Assembly (NCBI GenBank): GCA_018064925.1
Contig: JAGHUH010000023.1
Span: forward strand, 1-64,000
Origin: Candidatus Cacconaster stercorequi
GTDB lineage: Bacteria; Bacillota; Clostridia; Oscillospirales; Oscillospiraceae
Direction of reading: 5' to 3'
DNA: 64,000 nucleotides
Shown: positions 24,854-35,500 of the stretch, piece after piece
How the letters are laid out: every line of letters begins with the position of its first letter
How positions within the stretch are numbered: position 1 is the first letter of the stretch
Notes under the pieces: model-generated
Seen by the model: the letters and a program-made list of their open reading frames with translations, nothing else
What the model was told of the DNA's origin: nothing
Database searches by the model: none
Made by a program: the position numbers and the translations under genes

Positions 24854-25558
24854 TTACAGCGTTTCGGCGCTTTTGCTGTTCAGCTTGCCCAGATAGCGAT
24901 AGATGCTGGCCTCACTGCTGTGCAGCTCGCGAGCCACATAGCTCACCGAGCCCTTCAGCAGGAATACGCCCTTGCGGTTGAGAATATCCATGATTTCCAT
25001 CTTTTCGTCCTGGGTCAGGCGATCCACCGCCACCGGATAGTTGGATATCACGGCGGAAACGATGCTGGCGGTGGCGCCGGCAATGGAGGTGGGGTAGCCG
25101 TGGACAGGCGTTTCGGCAGTGGCGTCAGCGTCGTCGGCAATCAGACGGGTGCCGCTGGGGATGCTCGGCTTCAATGCGCCGCCGCACAGATCCATGATGC
25201 GGGCGGACAGCTCCTCATATCGGCTGGCATCGAAGTTGATGCACAGCAGACCTGCCAACTCATTGTTGCGACCCTTGATGAACATGGAATTAGAGCACAT
25301 TTTCTTGCCGTTGGCGCTGATACTTTCAAACCGCAGGACATAGTCCTTGGTCTCATACAGCCGCCCGGTAATGAATTCCAGCATTTTATTGCTCAAGGGT
25401 GAGCCAATGTGACGGCCGGTCAGCTCGCCGTTGTGGATGGCGATGATCTGGTTGGAGTCATCATTCAGCTCATGCAGGGCAATCTCATAATCCTGCCCCA
25501 GAATGTGACCCAGAAAATCCACGATGAGGGTGTAATGGCGCTTCAGTTCACGATCCAT
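24854..25558 (-). CDS. YheO-like PAS-domain transcriptional regulator with C-terminal HTH
   Basis: The protein has 234 residues. The N-terminal YheO-type PAS domain (about 1-120; IVDFLGHILGQDYEIALHEL) is followed by a linker and a C-terminal helix-turn-helix (about 190-230; VSYVARELHSSEASIYRYL). This is the architecture of DauR/YheO regulators. GGGAGG precedes the ATG. It sits directly downstream of the acyl-CoA ligase gene (23-base gap), so it may sense a metabolite of that pathway and regulate the operon. Ligand unknown. Confidence 0.88.
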   Translation of the reverse strand: MDRELKRHYTLIVDFLGHILGQDYEIALHELNDDSNQIIAIHNGELTGRHIGSPLSNKMLEFITGRLYETKDYVLRFESISANGKKMCSNSMFIKGRNNELAGLLCINFDASRYEELSARIMDLCGGALKPSIPSGTRLIADDADATAETPVHGYPTSIAGATASIVSAVISNYPVAVDRLTQDEKMEIMDILNRKGVFLLKGSVSYVARELHSSEASIYRYLGKLNSKSAETL

Positions 25559-25581
25559 AATTGTCCTCCCTTAAGTATCCG

Positions 25582-27318
25582 TTATGTGTTATCTTTGGCC
25601 GATCTGGCGAGATTGCTCAACTCTTCCTCCTCCAGTACGCGGTAGGCCACCTTACCCACCAGCGTCTTGGGGAGCTCTTCCCGGAATTCGATGTCATACG
25701 GCATGGCGTATTTGGCAATGTGCTTGCGGCAGTAATCCAACAGCTCGGTGCGGGTGGCATCGTTGGCCGGAATGCCGGGCTTGAGGGTGACGAACGCCTT
25801 GACCTTCTGCATCTTATAGGCGTCCGGCACACCGATGATGCAGCTCATCTGTACCTTTTCATGGGCGTCCAGAATATTCTCCAGCTGACCGGGATAGATG
25901 TTGTAGCCGGAGGAGATGATCATGCGCTTGGCGCGTCCGCGGAAATAGATGAAGCCTTGCTCATCCATGGTACCCAGATCACCGGTATAGACCCATGTAA
26001 GTCCGTCAGCGTGGGTACGCAGCGTTTTTGCCGTTTCCTCGGGGTGGTTCATATACTCCTTCATTACTGTGGGGCCGGAGAGCAGGATCTCGCCCTCGGT
26101 GCCGTAGGGCACCTCAATATCGGTGTCCGGCTGGACGATCTTGATGTATGTATCGGGAAATGGCAGGCCAATGGAGCCGTCCTTATACATATGGCTGGGA
26201 GTCAGGCAGCAGGCGGTGACGGTTTCGGTGGTGCCGTAACCCTCGCGTACCTGAATGACGGCCTTGTGGTCATAGAGGAACTTGTCAAATTTCTTTTTCA
26301 GCTCGATGCTCAAACTGTCGCCGCCGGAGAACACGCCCTTTAAGCTGGAGAGGTCGGCCTTCTCCATACTGGGCAGGCGCAGCAGCGCCTCGTACAGCGT
26401 GGGGACACCGGCGATGAAGTTGCATTTATACTTCACGATTTGCTTGGCGTAGCTCTTGGCGGTGAAGCGGGGAATCAAGATGCAGCGGCCGCCCTGGGAC
26501 AGCATGGAGTGGATGCACACACCCAGTCCGAAGCCGTGGAACAGCGGCATGGCAGACAGCATCCGGTCACCGGGACGGAACATGGGGTTGGTGGCGACGA
26601 TCTGCTGACCCAGTGCGTTAAAGTTGCCGTTGGTCAGCACGATGCCCTTGGAAATGCCGGTGGTGCCGCCGGAGTACAGCACCACGGCGGGATCGTCGGC
26701 GGTGCGCTTGGCTCGGTAGCTTTTATAGAAGCAGCAGCGGCTCAGATCCATAAATTCCTTCCACCGGATCACCGGCGCATCGGAGGGAATCTTCTGGATC
26801 TTGCGTCCCTCGGTGAGCATATAGCCCGCACGGATGGGACGGCTCAGCGCGTCCTTGACGCTGGCGATAATAATATTCACCAATCCGGTGTTCTGCCGGA
26901 CGCGTTCAAACTTGTGATAGAACTGATCCAGCGTGACGGCGGTAACGGAGCCGGACTCATTGAGGTAGAATTCGATCTCCTTTTCCGCGCTGAGGGGATG
27001 GATCATATTGGCAATGCCACCTACCAGATTGACGGCATAGAACATATAGATGGCCTGAGGGCAGTTGGGCATGGCAATGGTGATCTTGTCACCGGGGCGG
27101 ATGCCGATAGTTTTCAGCGCTCTGGCGCACTTTTCGATCTCCTGCACCATGGTGCGGTAGGTGGTGGAGCGACCCATAAAGTCAAAGGCCACCTGATTGG
27201 GATATTTTTTGGCAATGTGCTCCACGGCATCGAACATAGAGCCGTCAAAATAGTCAAGGTGCAATGGAACATCACCCACATAGGGTGCCCACGGCGTTTT
27301 CACGGCGGTATTACTCAT
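25582..27318 (-). CDS. AMP-forming acyl-CoA ligase (fatty acid/acyl-CoA synthetase family)
   Basis: The protein has 578 residues from the ATG at 27318 (GAGGAA upstream), which overlaps the last 8 bases of the preceding gene. ANL-family motifs are visible: VVLYSGGTTGISKGIVLTNG (P-loop), GYGTTETVTACC, YTGDLGTMDEQGF, GRAKRMIISSGYNIYP and the catalytic-lysine region PKTLVGKVAYR. It activates a carboxylic acid to the CoA thioester through an acyl-adenylate. The acid is unknown. Confidence 0.9.
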   Translation of the reverse strand: MSNTAVKTPWAPYVGDVPLHLDYFDGSMFDAVEHIAKKYPNQVAFDFMGRSTTYRTMVQEIEKCARALKTIGIRPGDKITIAMPNCPQAIYMFYAVNLVGGIANMIHPLSAEKEIEFYLNESGSVTAVTLDQFYHKFERVRQNTGLVNIIIASVKDALSRPIRAGYMLTEGRKIQKIPSDAPVIRWKEFMDLSRCCFYKSYRAKRTADDPAVVLYSGGTTGISKGIVLTNGNFNALGQQIVATNPMFRPGDRMLSAMPLFHGFGLGVCIHSMLSQGGRCILIPRFTAKSYAKQIVKYKCNFIAGVPTLYEALLRLPSMEKADLSSLKGVFSGGDSLSIELKKKFDKFLYDHKAVIQVREGYGTTETVTACCLTPSHMYKDGSIGLPFPDTYIKIVQPDTDIEVPYGTEGEILLSGPTVMKEYMNHPEETAKTLRTHADGLTWVYTGDLGTMDEQGFIYFRGRAKRMIISSGYNIYPGQLENILDAHEKVQMSCIIGVPDAYKMQKVKAFVTLKPGIPANDATRTELLDYCRKHIAKYAMPYDIEFREELPKTLVGKVAYRVLEEEELSNLARSAKDNT

Positions 27319-28180
27319 AGTCAACTTCCTCACTCATAGGCTTTTCCAATTCCTCGGGATGCTCCAGAAGATACTTCAGCAGACGAACGGACTTGGAATA
27401 ATAGTATCCATCGGCCAGACGCTCATCGATGGTCAGTCCCAGATCCAGCGTTTCCCGCATCTCTACGCTGCCGTCGGGACCGTAGAAGGGGGACATCTTC
27501 TTTTCGCCGATGATGCAGAACAGCGAGCAGGTGCCCCAGTTGGTCAGATGATGATAGCCGGACTTCAGCTTGATGCTGCCCAGATTGGAGATGACCACGC
27601 TGGAGTAGTAGGGATCGGTCTCAATGAAGGAGGGGGGGACCCAGCCATGCTTATCCAGCCACATGACAAACTTGATGCCGGCCTTGCTGACGAAGCGGGG
27701 CAGCTTGTTAAAGGCATCCATGCTCTCAGTGGAGGAATCCGCCTTTTCGCTGCGGCAGTCCATCACCTGATCACGGATGTAGTTGTGGATGCTCTCCACG
27801 GTGTCCTCGGGCTTGGCGTGGAGCATGGCCAACGCCTCGGCACCGTGGTCGGAAAACTGCTTTTTCACCACGAAGGAGGCGGAAATCTCATTGCGCTGGT
27901 AGAAATTGCCATTGACAATGAAGCGGTTCAGCTTGGGGCGCAGGGTGATAGTCTTGATAAGAGCGGCCACCACAATGTGGAAAAATGTGTACTTAAAGTC
28001 CGCTGTTTCGTTTTTTTCGGCAATGTAATCCTTCATGGCGGTCAGATCCACCCGTTGGGAAATATACGCCTCGTTATCGCAGCGGTTGGGGTAAATGATA
28101 CCGGTGATAAAGTGCAGGGAGTCCAGATCGCGCAGCAGCTTGCCGTCCCGGCGATCACCAAATTTTTTTGTGGTATTCAT
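27311..28180 (-). CDS. E2/CAT-fold acyltransferase-like protein lacking a lipoyl domain, with an altered active site
   Basis: The protein has 289 residues from MNTTKKFGD (GGAGA 8 bases upstream). It aligns with the catalytic domain of 2-oxo-acid dehydrogenase E2 and chloramphenicol acetyltransferase, but has no lipoyl or E1/E3-binding domain. Where E2 enzymes have the DHRxxDG motif near the C-terminus, this protein has DERLADG, so the catalytic histidine appears replaced by glutamate. It is translationally coupled to an acyl-CoA ligase and may be a non-canonical acyltransferase or a pseudoenzyme. Confidence 0.78.
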   Translation of the reverse strand: MNTTKKFGDRRDGKLLRDLDSLHFITGIIYPNRCDNEAYISQRVDLTAMKDYIAEKNETADFKYTFFHIVVAALIKTITLRPKLNRFIVNGNFYQRNEISASFVVKKQFSDHGAEALAMLHAKPEDTVESIHNYIRDQVMDCRSEKADSSTESMDAFNKLPRFVSKAGIKFVMWLDKHGWVPPSFIETDPYYSSVVISNLGSIKLKSGYHHLTNWGTCSLFCIIGEKKMSPFYGPDGSVEMRETLDLGLTIDERLADGYYYSKSVRLLKYLLEHPEELEKPMSEEVDYE

Positions 28181-28249
28181 ATTAAAATCTCCAATCAAAG
28201 AGAATATTTCTAATCATGCAAATATTATACCGATTTTATTACAGCATAC

Positions 28250-28258
28250 ATTATAGCA
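28250..28258 (-). promoter_or_regulatory. Extended -10 promoter of the E2-like/ligase/regulator operon
   Basis: TGCTATAAT lies at 28258-28250, with a poor -35 (TGGAAA 17 bases upstream). A second TATAAT lies closer to the gene near 28223-28230 but lacks a matching -35. Confidence 0.5.
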
Positions 28259-28308
28259 CTGGTGCGGCTCGATTTCCACCTGCTTTTTAAAGTTTTGCAA
28301 AAAGGATC

Positions 28309-28346
28309 ATAAAAAATGACACCATCCGGCAGGATGGTGTCATTTT
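28309..28346 (-). terminator. Terminator after asnS
   Basis: A perfect 15-bp stem, AAAATGACACCATCC with its complement (28313-28327 and 28332-28346), is followed leftward by TTTTTT. Confidence 0.92.
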
Positions 28347-28357
28347 GTGCTTATTTT

Positions 28358-29752
28358 TTAGAAATCAGCGTTGCCCACGGTACGGGGATGCAGCTCCACA
28401 TCGCGGATGTTGCTGACGCCCGTCAGGTACATAACCATGCGCTCAAAGCCCAGACCGAAGCCGGCGTGACGGCAGGAGCCGTAGCGGCGCAGATCGCAGT
28501 ACCACCAGTAATCCTCAGGATTCATGCCCAGCTCGCGGATGCGTGCTTCCAGAATGTCCAGACGCTCCTCACGCTGGGAGCCGCCGATAATCTCGCCGAT
28601 GCCGGGGACCAGACAGTCGGCGGCGGCAACGGTCTTGCCGTCGTCGTTGAGGCGCATATAGAAGGCCTTGATCTCCTTGGGATAGTCGGTGACGAACACA
28701 GGACGCTTGAAGATCTGCTCGGTGAGGAAGCGCTCATGCTCGGTTTGCAGGTCGGTGCCCCACTCCACCTTATAGTCGAACTTGTCGTTGTTCTTCATCA
28801 GGATCTCCACGGCGTCGGTGTAGCTGATGCGGCCGAAGTCGGAGGAGGCCACATGCTCCAGACGAGCCTTCAAACCCTTGTCCACGAAGCTGTTGAAGAA
28901 GTCGATCTCCTGGGGGCACTTCTCGAGTACGGAGGTGATGATATATTTCACCATGGCCTCCATGACCTCCAGATCGCCGTCCAGATCGCAGAAAGCCATT
29001 TCCGGCTCGATCATCCAAAACTCGGCGGCGTGGCGCGCTGTGTTGGAGTTTTCAGCGCGGAAGGTGGGGCCGAAGGTGTAGACATCGCCAAATGCCATGG
29101 CGAAGTTCTCGGCGTTGAGCTGGCCGGACACGGTGAGGCTGGTCTTCTTGCCGAAGAAGTCCTGGGTATAATCCACCTTACCGTCCTCGGTGAGAGGCAG
29201 ATTCTCCAGATCCAGCGTGGTTACCTGGAACATCTCTCCGGCGCCCTCGCAGTCGGAGCCGGTGATGATGGGGGTGTTGGCATAGACGAAGCCGCGGTTC
29301 TGGAAGAACTCATGCACGGCAAAAGCAGCTACGGAGCGAACGCGGAAAGTGGCGGAGAACAGATTGGTACGGGGGCGCAGATGCTGAATGGTGCGCAGGA
29401 ATTCCACGCTATGGCGCTTCTTCTGCAGGGGATAGTCGGGGGTGGACTTGCCCTCCACCTCGATGGAGGCAGCCTTCACCTCCAACGGCTGCTTGGCCTC
29501 GGGGGTCAGAACCACGGTACCGCGGACGATGAGGGCGGCGCCCACATTCTGGGAGGCGATGTCCTTGTAGTTTTCCAGCACATTGGCATCCATGACCACC
29601 TGCAGATTTTTGAAGCAGGAGCCGTCGTTCAGCTCAATAAAGCCGAAGGTTTTCATATCGCGGATGGTGCGTGCCCAGCCGCAAACGGTGATCTCCTTGC
29701 CGCCCAGAGTTTCCTGATCGGCAAAGATGGTTGCAATTTTCATTCTTTCCAT
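28358..29752 (-). CDS. asnS: Asparagine-tRNA ligase
   Basis: The protein has 464 residues from the ATG at 29752 (AAGGTGG 9 bases upstream); another ATG three codons later is possible. The N-terminal OB-fold anticodon-binding domain is followed by class II motifs: [21 protein letters not shown] (motif 2) and [15 protein letters not shown] (motif 3). It charges tRNA-Asn. No T-box leader is seen; the leader is only about 35 bases. Confidence 0.96.
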   Translation of the reverse strand: MERMKIATIFADQETLGGKEITVCGWARTIRDMKTFGFIELNDGSCFKNLQVVMDANVLENYKDIASQNVGAALIVRGTVVLTPEAKQPLEVKAASIEVEGKSTPDYPLQKKRHSVEFLRTIQHLRPRTNLFSATFRVRSVAAFAVHEFFQNRGFVYANTPIITGSDCEGAGEMFQVTTLDLENLPLTEDGKVDYTQDFFGKKTSLTVSGQLNAENFAMAFGDVYTFGPTFRAENSNTARHAAEFWMIEPEMAFCDLDGDLEVMEAMVKYIITSVLEKCPQEIDFFNSFVDKGLKARLEHVASSDFGRISYTDAVEILMKNNDKFDYKVEWGTDLQTEHERFLTEQIFKRPVFVTDYPKEIKAFYMRLNDDGKTVAAADCLVPGIGEIIGGSQREERLDILEARIRELGMNPEDYWWYCDLRRYGSCRHAGFGLGFERMVMYLTGVSNIRDVELHPRTVGNADF

Positions 29753-29771
29753 ATTTTTTATCCACCTTTTC

Positions 29772-29822
29772 AGTGCAAAATTCAACGCATATTATTATAT
29801 ACCAATATTTTGCACTTTACAA
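29772..29822 (-). promoter_or_regulatory. asnS promoter with a flanking 10-bp inverted repeat
   Basis: TTGTAA (29822-29817) and TATAAT (29799-29794) are 17 bases apart. AGTGCAAAAT (29772-29781) and its exact complement ATTTTGCACT (29807-29816) bracket the -10, which could be an operator or a leader hairpin. Confidence 0.65.
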
Positions 29823-29852
29823 GATGCAGTTTTTTACCCCTTCGCCGTGAAC

Positions 29853-29885
29853 AAAAAAATCGGCTCCGGAAAAATCCGGAGCCGA
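29853..29885 (-). terminator. Terminator after the thiolase gene
   Basis: AAATCGGCTCCGGA and its complement span 29858-29887 around a short loop, and are followed leftward by seven T residues. Confidence 0.9.
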
Positions 29886-29921
29886 TTTATTATGCGATCA
29901 ATATACCGTTCGGTAAGTCGT

Positions 29922-31181
29922 TTAGCACTTCTCGAACACGGTAGCAACGCCCTGACCGCCGCCGATGCACAGGGTAGCCAGACCCTTCTTGGCATCTGCG
30001 CGCTTCTGCATCTCGTGCAGCAGGGTGACGATGATACGAGCACCGGAAGCACCCACGGGGTGACCCAGAGCGATAGCGCCGCCGTTGACGTTGACCTTGC
30101 TCATGTCAAAGTGCAGCTCACGGGCAACAGCAACAGACTGGGCAGCGAAAGCCTCGTTGGCCTCGATCAGATCCATATCGTCGATGGTGCAGCCGGCCTT
30201 CTTCAGAGCAGCGCGGGAAGCGGGAACGGGGCCAACACCCATGATCTTGGGATCGACGCCGCCCTGGCCCCAGCCGATCAGCTTAGCCATGGGCTTCAGA
30301 CCGTACTTCTCAACAGCCTCACCGGAAGCCAGAATGATAGCAGCAGCGCCATCATTGATACCGGAAGCCTGGCCGGCGGTGACGCGCTGGACATGCTTCT
30401 TAGTATCGGCCTCGTGAACCTCGGTCAGATCGAAGGTATGAACGATCTCATCCTCAACACCCTCGGGACCAACAGGGAAAGCGCCCTTCAGCTTGGCCAG
30501 ACCCTCAGCGGTAGCACCGGCGCGGGGGAACTCGTCAACCTTGAACTCCACGATCTGCTTCTTGACCTTGACGGGAACGGGAACGATCTCATCGTCGAAC
30601 TTGCCGGCCTTCTGAGCAGCCTCGGTCTTCAGCTGAGAATTCAGACCGAACTCGTCCAGCTCTTCGCGGGTGATGCCCCAAACGTCGCAGATGTTCTCAG
30701 CGGTGGTGCCCATGTGGTAGTTGTTGTAAGCATCCCACAGGCCGTCCTTGATCATGGTATCGACCAGCTTCTTGTCGCTCATGCGGGCGCCCCAGCGAGC
30801 ATCGGGAATAGCATAGGGAGCAGCGCTCATGTTCTCGGTACCGCCGCAGACAACGATGTCGGAGTCACCGGCCAGGATGGAACGAGCACCCTCGATGACG
30901 GACTTCATGCCGGAACCGCAGACCATGCCGACGGTGTAAGCGGGAACCTGGAAGGGGATGCCAGCCTTGACAGCAACCTGACGGGCAACATTCTGACCCA
31001 GACCTGCGGTCAGGATGCAGCCGAACATCACTTCGTCAACATTCTCGGGAGCGACATTAGCGCGCTTCAGAGCTTCCTTGACGACGATAGCGCCCATCTC
31101 GGGAGCGGGAACACCCTTCAGGGAACCACCGAAGGAGCCGATAGCGGTACGGCAGCAATTGACGACAAACAGTTCTTTCAT
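29922..31181 (-). CDS. Acetyl-CoA C-acetyltransferase (thiolase)
   Basis: The protein has 419 residues, about 27 longer than usual. Catalytic residues are intact: Cys88 (VCGSGMKS), His374 (GHPVGASG) and Cys405 (LCIGGGQG). The extra length is an insertion at about residues 237-266, just before the [14 protein letters not shown] segment. It condenses two acetyl-CoA to acetoacetyl-CoA, the first step towards butyrate in Clostridia. AGGAGG precedes the ATG. Its promoter overlaps a Rex-like site, which would tie expression to the NADH/NAD ratio. Codon use is biased as in highly expressed genes. Confidence 0.94.
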   Translation of the reverse strand: MKELFVVNCCRTAIGSFGGSLKGVPAPEMGAIVVKEALKRANVAPENVDEVMFGCILTAGLGQNVARQVAVKAGIPFQVPAYTVGMVCGSGMKSVIEGARSILAGDSDIVVCGGTENMSAAPYAIPDARWGARMSDKKLVDTMIKDGLWDAYNNYHMGTTAENICDVWGITREELDEFGLNSQLKTEAAQKAGKFDDEIVPVPVKVKKQIVEFKVDEFPRAGATAEGLAKLKGAFPVGPEGVEDEIVHTFDLTEVHEADTKKHVQRVTAGQASGINDGAAAIILASGEAVEKYGLKPMAKLIGWGQGGVDPKIMGVGPVPASRAALKKAGCTIDDMDLIEANEAFAAQSVAVARELHFDMSKVNVNGGAIALGHPVGASGARIIVTLLHEMQKRADAKKGLATLCIGGGQGVATVFEKC

Positions 31182-31231
31182 GAATATTTTCCTCCTAATG
31201 ATAATTTGGATAATCCAATTTTAAAGGTACT

Positions 31232-31263
31232 ATTATAATAGTCAATTTTTTAACAATAGTCAA
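31232..31263 (-). promoter_or_regulatory. Thiolase promoter with a Rex-like operator
   Basis: TTGACT (31263-31258) and TATTAT (31240-31235) are 17 bases apart. Between them lies TTGTTAA-AAAA-TTGACTA (31256-31239), matching the Rex consensus TTGTTAANNNNTTAACAA in the first half-site fully and in 5 of 7 bases of the second. ACTATTATAATAGT, a perfect palindrome, overlaps the -10. Confidence 0.6.
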
Positions 31264-31381
31264 CAGGTAAATGCCACAAAAAATGCGGATTTCAAAAAAT
31301 TGTGATTACGGGCATGAAAACGGGGCTTTTTCCGTCACTTTGACGAAAGATATAAGCAGTTTTACGCCGTCATGTGTACAC

Positions 31382-32512
31382 TTACTCCGCAGGCAGGATG
31401 ATGTTGGTAAGGGGCTGCTGGGAAGAAGTGCCCTCATCGGTTTCGGTGGCAGCGTCGAATGCCTCCTGCAGGGCGGTGCGCTGCTCCTGCAGATGGGTAT
31501 AGAAGGTGCCGGCATCAATGCTGTCATAGAGCTTTTCGTTAAAGCCGACGGTAGCACTGTCACGGGCAGCCTGCAGCTGGATTTCGAAGTAATCAGCCGC
31601 CACGGCTTCCTGATCCAGCGGCATACGGATAGCCACATAGTAGCCGTTGTCGCAGGAGATCACATCGCTGACCTCGCCTTCCTTCATGGCGGCGAGGGCT
31701 TTCATCAGCTTTGCGTCGAGAGAGGCGTCGTCGGCGGTCATGGTCAGACCATTTTCGGGATATTCCAAGTTCAGCTTTTTGGCCAGCTTATCGTAAACGG
31801 CATCCACATCCTTCGCCTTCTGCAGCTCCTCGGCATATTTGATGGCGGTGGATTTCTGCGCATCGATAGCTGCCTGATTTTCAAGACCATCCGTGGGAAT
31901 ATAGAGCAGCTTAACGGTGAGATAGCCGTTCTCGTCGGCAAAGCCCTGCAGGACATCATCGCCGGGATAAAGTGCGCTGCCCTTGGTGCAGAACTGCTGA
32001 AGTACATGGGCGTACAGAAAATAGACGGCATTGATGCTATCTAATGCATTCTTGCCAATGCCCAACAGTTGGATCTGCTGATCGTAGGCATCTTCGCTGC
32101 CGTAATAGGCGACATACTGCTGACGCTGTGCCTCCAGTTGTGCCTGATCCTCATCGCTCAGCGTGATACCGGCATCCTCCGCCCACTGGCGGACAACGGT
32201 GTAAAGCTTTACGGTTTCCAATGCATCGGTTTTGGCATACTGGGCATAGGTTATGCCGTTGGCAATCTCGCTGTTCCAATCCAGTTCTTTGGTGGTGGAA
32301 GTCAGATATTCGCAGTCGTAGGCCAGCCAGTAGAGGTATTCTTCGGCGCTGATGTCGCGTCCGTTGATCTGCAGCAATCTGGCATCGGGGTGAATGTCTG
32401 TGGCGGCGTAGTACAGGCCGTCGTTGCGGCTGCCGCCGTGGTTTTCGAGGGCGGCGATGCCCGCGCTGACCAACAGAATAACTGCAATCAGCAGGGCAAG
32501 TAAGCGTTTCAT
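31382..32512 (-). CDS. PrsA/SurA-like secreted foldase (peptidyl-prolyl isomerase family)
   Basis: The protein has 376 residues. An N-terminal signal or anchor helix (residues 4-21) lacks a lipobox cysteine. A SurA-N-like helical region (about 45-180) is followed by a weak parvulin-like domain (about 195-295). It would fold secreted or wall proteins outside the membrane. Its ATG overlaps the mfd stop (ATGA), with AGGAGG in the end of mfd, so it is translationally coupled; prsA-like genes are often found next to mfd in Clostridia. Confidence 0.8.
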   Translation of the reverse strand: MKRLLALLIAVILLVSAGIAALENHGGSRNDGLYYAATDIHPDARLLQINGRDISAEEYLYWLAYDCEYLTSTTKELDWNSEIANGITYAQYAKTDALETVKLYTVVRQWAEDAGITLSDEDQAQLEAQRQQYVAYYGSEDAYDQQIQLLGIGKNALDSINAVYFLYAHVLQQFCTKGSALYPGDDVLQGFADENGYLTVKLLYIPTDGLENQAAIDAQKSTAIKYAEELQKAKDVDAVYDKLAKKLNLEYPENGLTMTADDASLDAKLMKALAAMKEGEVSDVISCDNGYYVAIRMPLDQEAVAADYFEIQLQAARDSATVGFNEKLYDSIDAGTFYTHLQEQRTALQEAFDAATETDEGTSSQQPLTNIILPAE

Positions 32513-35500
32513 AAATTACCTCCTTCGCCGGCTGGATCACCGGCATTCATTTGATTTAGGCGCAGCTCCTCAATCAGTGAGGACGCGGCTTGCAATACAT
32601 TGTCACGAGGGGACAGGCGCAGTGTCAGATGCGGGTGTTCACCGGCGGAGAGAAGCAGCCGGCTGCGATATGACGGCATGGCACACACGGTCATCAGAGC
32701 CGGCAGGTCAATGGTTTCCTGAAAGCTGAATACGATCTGACTGCCCCGCTGGGTGATATCGCTGATGCCCACCTGCGCCGCGGCGGCACGCAGCAGTGCC
32801 ACATCCAGCAGCGCCAGAACGCTTTTGGGCGGATCGCCGTAGCGATCCATCATCTCGTCCAGCAGGTCGGCGCTGTCATCGGTGGTGCGGATGGCGGCAA
32901 TGCGGCGGTAAAGATCCATCCGCTGTGCCGCCGAGGAAACATACCGCTCGGGAATGTGGGCGGACACGGTGATATCGGCAGAGCAGTCGGTGCGGATCTC
33001 GGCGCTCTTGCCCTGTTCCTCCAGCACGGCATCGTTCAAAAGTTTCAGATACATATCGTAGCCCACGGACATCATGTAGCCGGATTGTTCCGGACCCAGC
33101 AGATTGCCGGCGCCGCGAATTTCCAAGTCCCGCATGGCGATGCGGAAGCCGGAGCCGAAGGCCACATATTCCCGTATGGCGGTGAGCCGTTTGTTGGCCA
33201 CCTCCGACAAAATCTTGCCGGTGCGGTAGGTGAGATAGGCATAGGCACGCCGGGAGGAGCGCCCGATGCGTCCGCGGATCTGATGGAGCTGGGAAAGCCC
33301 CATGCGGTCGGCGTCCTCAATGATCAGCGTGTTGACATTGGGAATGTCGATACCGGTTTCAATGATGGTGGTGCATACCAGTACCTGCAGCTCACCGTCG
33401 GACATCTGCTGCATCACACGGCTTAAGTCACGCTCACTCATTTTACCGTGGGCGATGCCGATGGATACATCCTCGCCCAACATCTGATGCAATCGACCGG
33501 CGGTGGACTCGATGTTTTCCACCCGGTTGTGCAGATAGTAGATCTGCCCGCCCCGGGAAATCTCCCGACGCATGGCGTCTCCTAGTATCGACCAGTCGTG
33601 CTCCAGCACATAGGTCTGCACCGGCTGGCGGTCCTGCGGCGGCTGCTCGATGGTGCTCATGTCGCGGATGCCGCTGAGTGCCATGTTCAGCGTGCGGGGG
33701 ATGGGGGTGGCGCTGAGGGTCAGCGTGTCCACCTGACGCACACGCTCCCGGAGCTTTTCCTTATGGGTTACGCCAAAGCGCTGTTCCTCGTCGATGATCA
33801 GCAGCCCCAGATCCTTAAAGGTGACATTTTTCTGCAGCAGCTTATGGGTGCCGATGAGCAGATCGATCTTGCCCTCCTGCGTGCGCTGAAGGATCTCTTT
33901 GACCTGCTTGGGGGTGCGAAACCGGGACAGCACCTCGATATTCACGGGGAACGAGCGGAAACGACTCATGGCGGTGGCGTAATGCTGCTGTGCCAGCACG
34001 GTGGTGGGCACCAGAATGGCGGCTTGCTTGCCGTCCAGAATGCACTTCATCACCGCCCGCAGGGCCACCTCCGTTTTGCCGTAACCCACATCGCCGCACA
34101 AAAGGCGATCCATGGGAACGGGACGCTCCATATCGTGCTTGATCTCCCGGATGGCCGTCAGCTGATCGTCGGTTTCCTCATAGTCAAAGGCATCTTCAAA
34201 CTCCTGCTGCCATGGACTGTCCGGCGAAAAGGCAAAGCCTTCCTGTCGCTGCCGCTGGGCATAGAGCTCGATGAGCCCCTTGGCCAGATCCTTGGCGGCC
34301 TTTTTGGCGCGATAGGTGGCCTTGGCCCATTCGGTGCCGCCCAGCTTGTGGAGCTTCACCGGCTTCTCACTGTCCTCGCCGCCGCTGCCGATATATTTGC
34401 TCACCAGATCCAGCGAGGTGGCGGGGACATACAGGCAATCGCTGCCGGCGTAGGCAATTTTGATATAGTCCTTTTCCACCCCGTCCACCGGCATCCGGAT
34501 GATGCCCACAAAGCGGCCGATACCGTGGTGGGTATGTACCACCAGATCGCCGGGTGTCAGGTCGGTGTAGGATTGCAGCTTCTGGCGGCTGCTGTCCTTT
34601 ACTCGGCGCGGCTTTTTGACCTTGCCGCTGACGGGCGCGGTGAGTTGACCCTCCGTCAGAATGGCCAGGCGCAGCGCGGGGTATTCGCTGCCGGCGCTCA
34701 AAGCGCCCAATGAAATCAGTACGCTGCCTCGTTCCGGGGCTTTTTCCCCTGTCAGATCCAGCACGGCGGAAATTTTTTTATCGTGAAGCAGACGCCGCAT
34801 ATTGCGGGCGCGCACCTCGCCGCCGCACAGCACCACACAGCGGTAGCCGGCGGTGAGATAGTGCGTCATGTCGGTGGCGGCAGTTTCCAGTGAGCCGCCG
34901 TAGGAGCTTAACTGCTTGGCGGAAATCTGCAAAAGGGTCCGGGGCGGCAGCAGAAAGCGACTGGTGGGCAGACTCTCCATCTGTATCACCGTCATTTGCG
35001 AAAGGCGCTGTGCCAGTTCACCGTCGCTGAGTGTCAGCGCGGCCAGCTCACCGGATAGATGCCCGTCCTCCATGGCAGCGGATACATCCTCCTTCACCTG
35101 CCACAGCGCGGCCTTAAGTGTCTCACTGACGCGTCCGCTTTCGCTGACACATACCAGCGTATCGGGGGGCAGATAGTCCAGCACCGTGGTCATTTCGGGA
35201 TAGACGGCGGCCATATAGCGGTCACAGCCGCCGGGAATGACGCCCTGACGCAGCGCGTCCGCGTCACTTTGCAGCGTGTGTATCAGCGCGTCGGTGTTTT
35301 CTCTGCGGGCAAGGCGCTTGATAATGTCCTCAAGCCGTTGAGCGGATGCCTGAGCCGTTCCCTCGCCGCAGGCGGGAAGTACTTCACCGGCGGGCAGGAG
35401 CAGGGCCTCCTTACAATTATATATACGACGCTGGGTGGCGGGATCCACAACACCCATGGAGTCGATCTCGTCATCGAAAAATTCGCAGCGGATGGGCTGC

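Noticed and set aside
29753-29857. T-box riboswitch before asnS
   Set aside because: The leader is far too short and has no specifier loop, T-box sequence or antiterminator.
28316-31238. Long plus-strand open frames (542 and 503 codons) opposite asnS and the thiolase
   Set aside because: These are mirror frames of strongly codon-biased genes, and they cross terminators.
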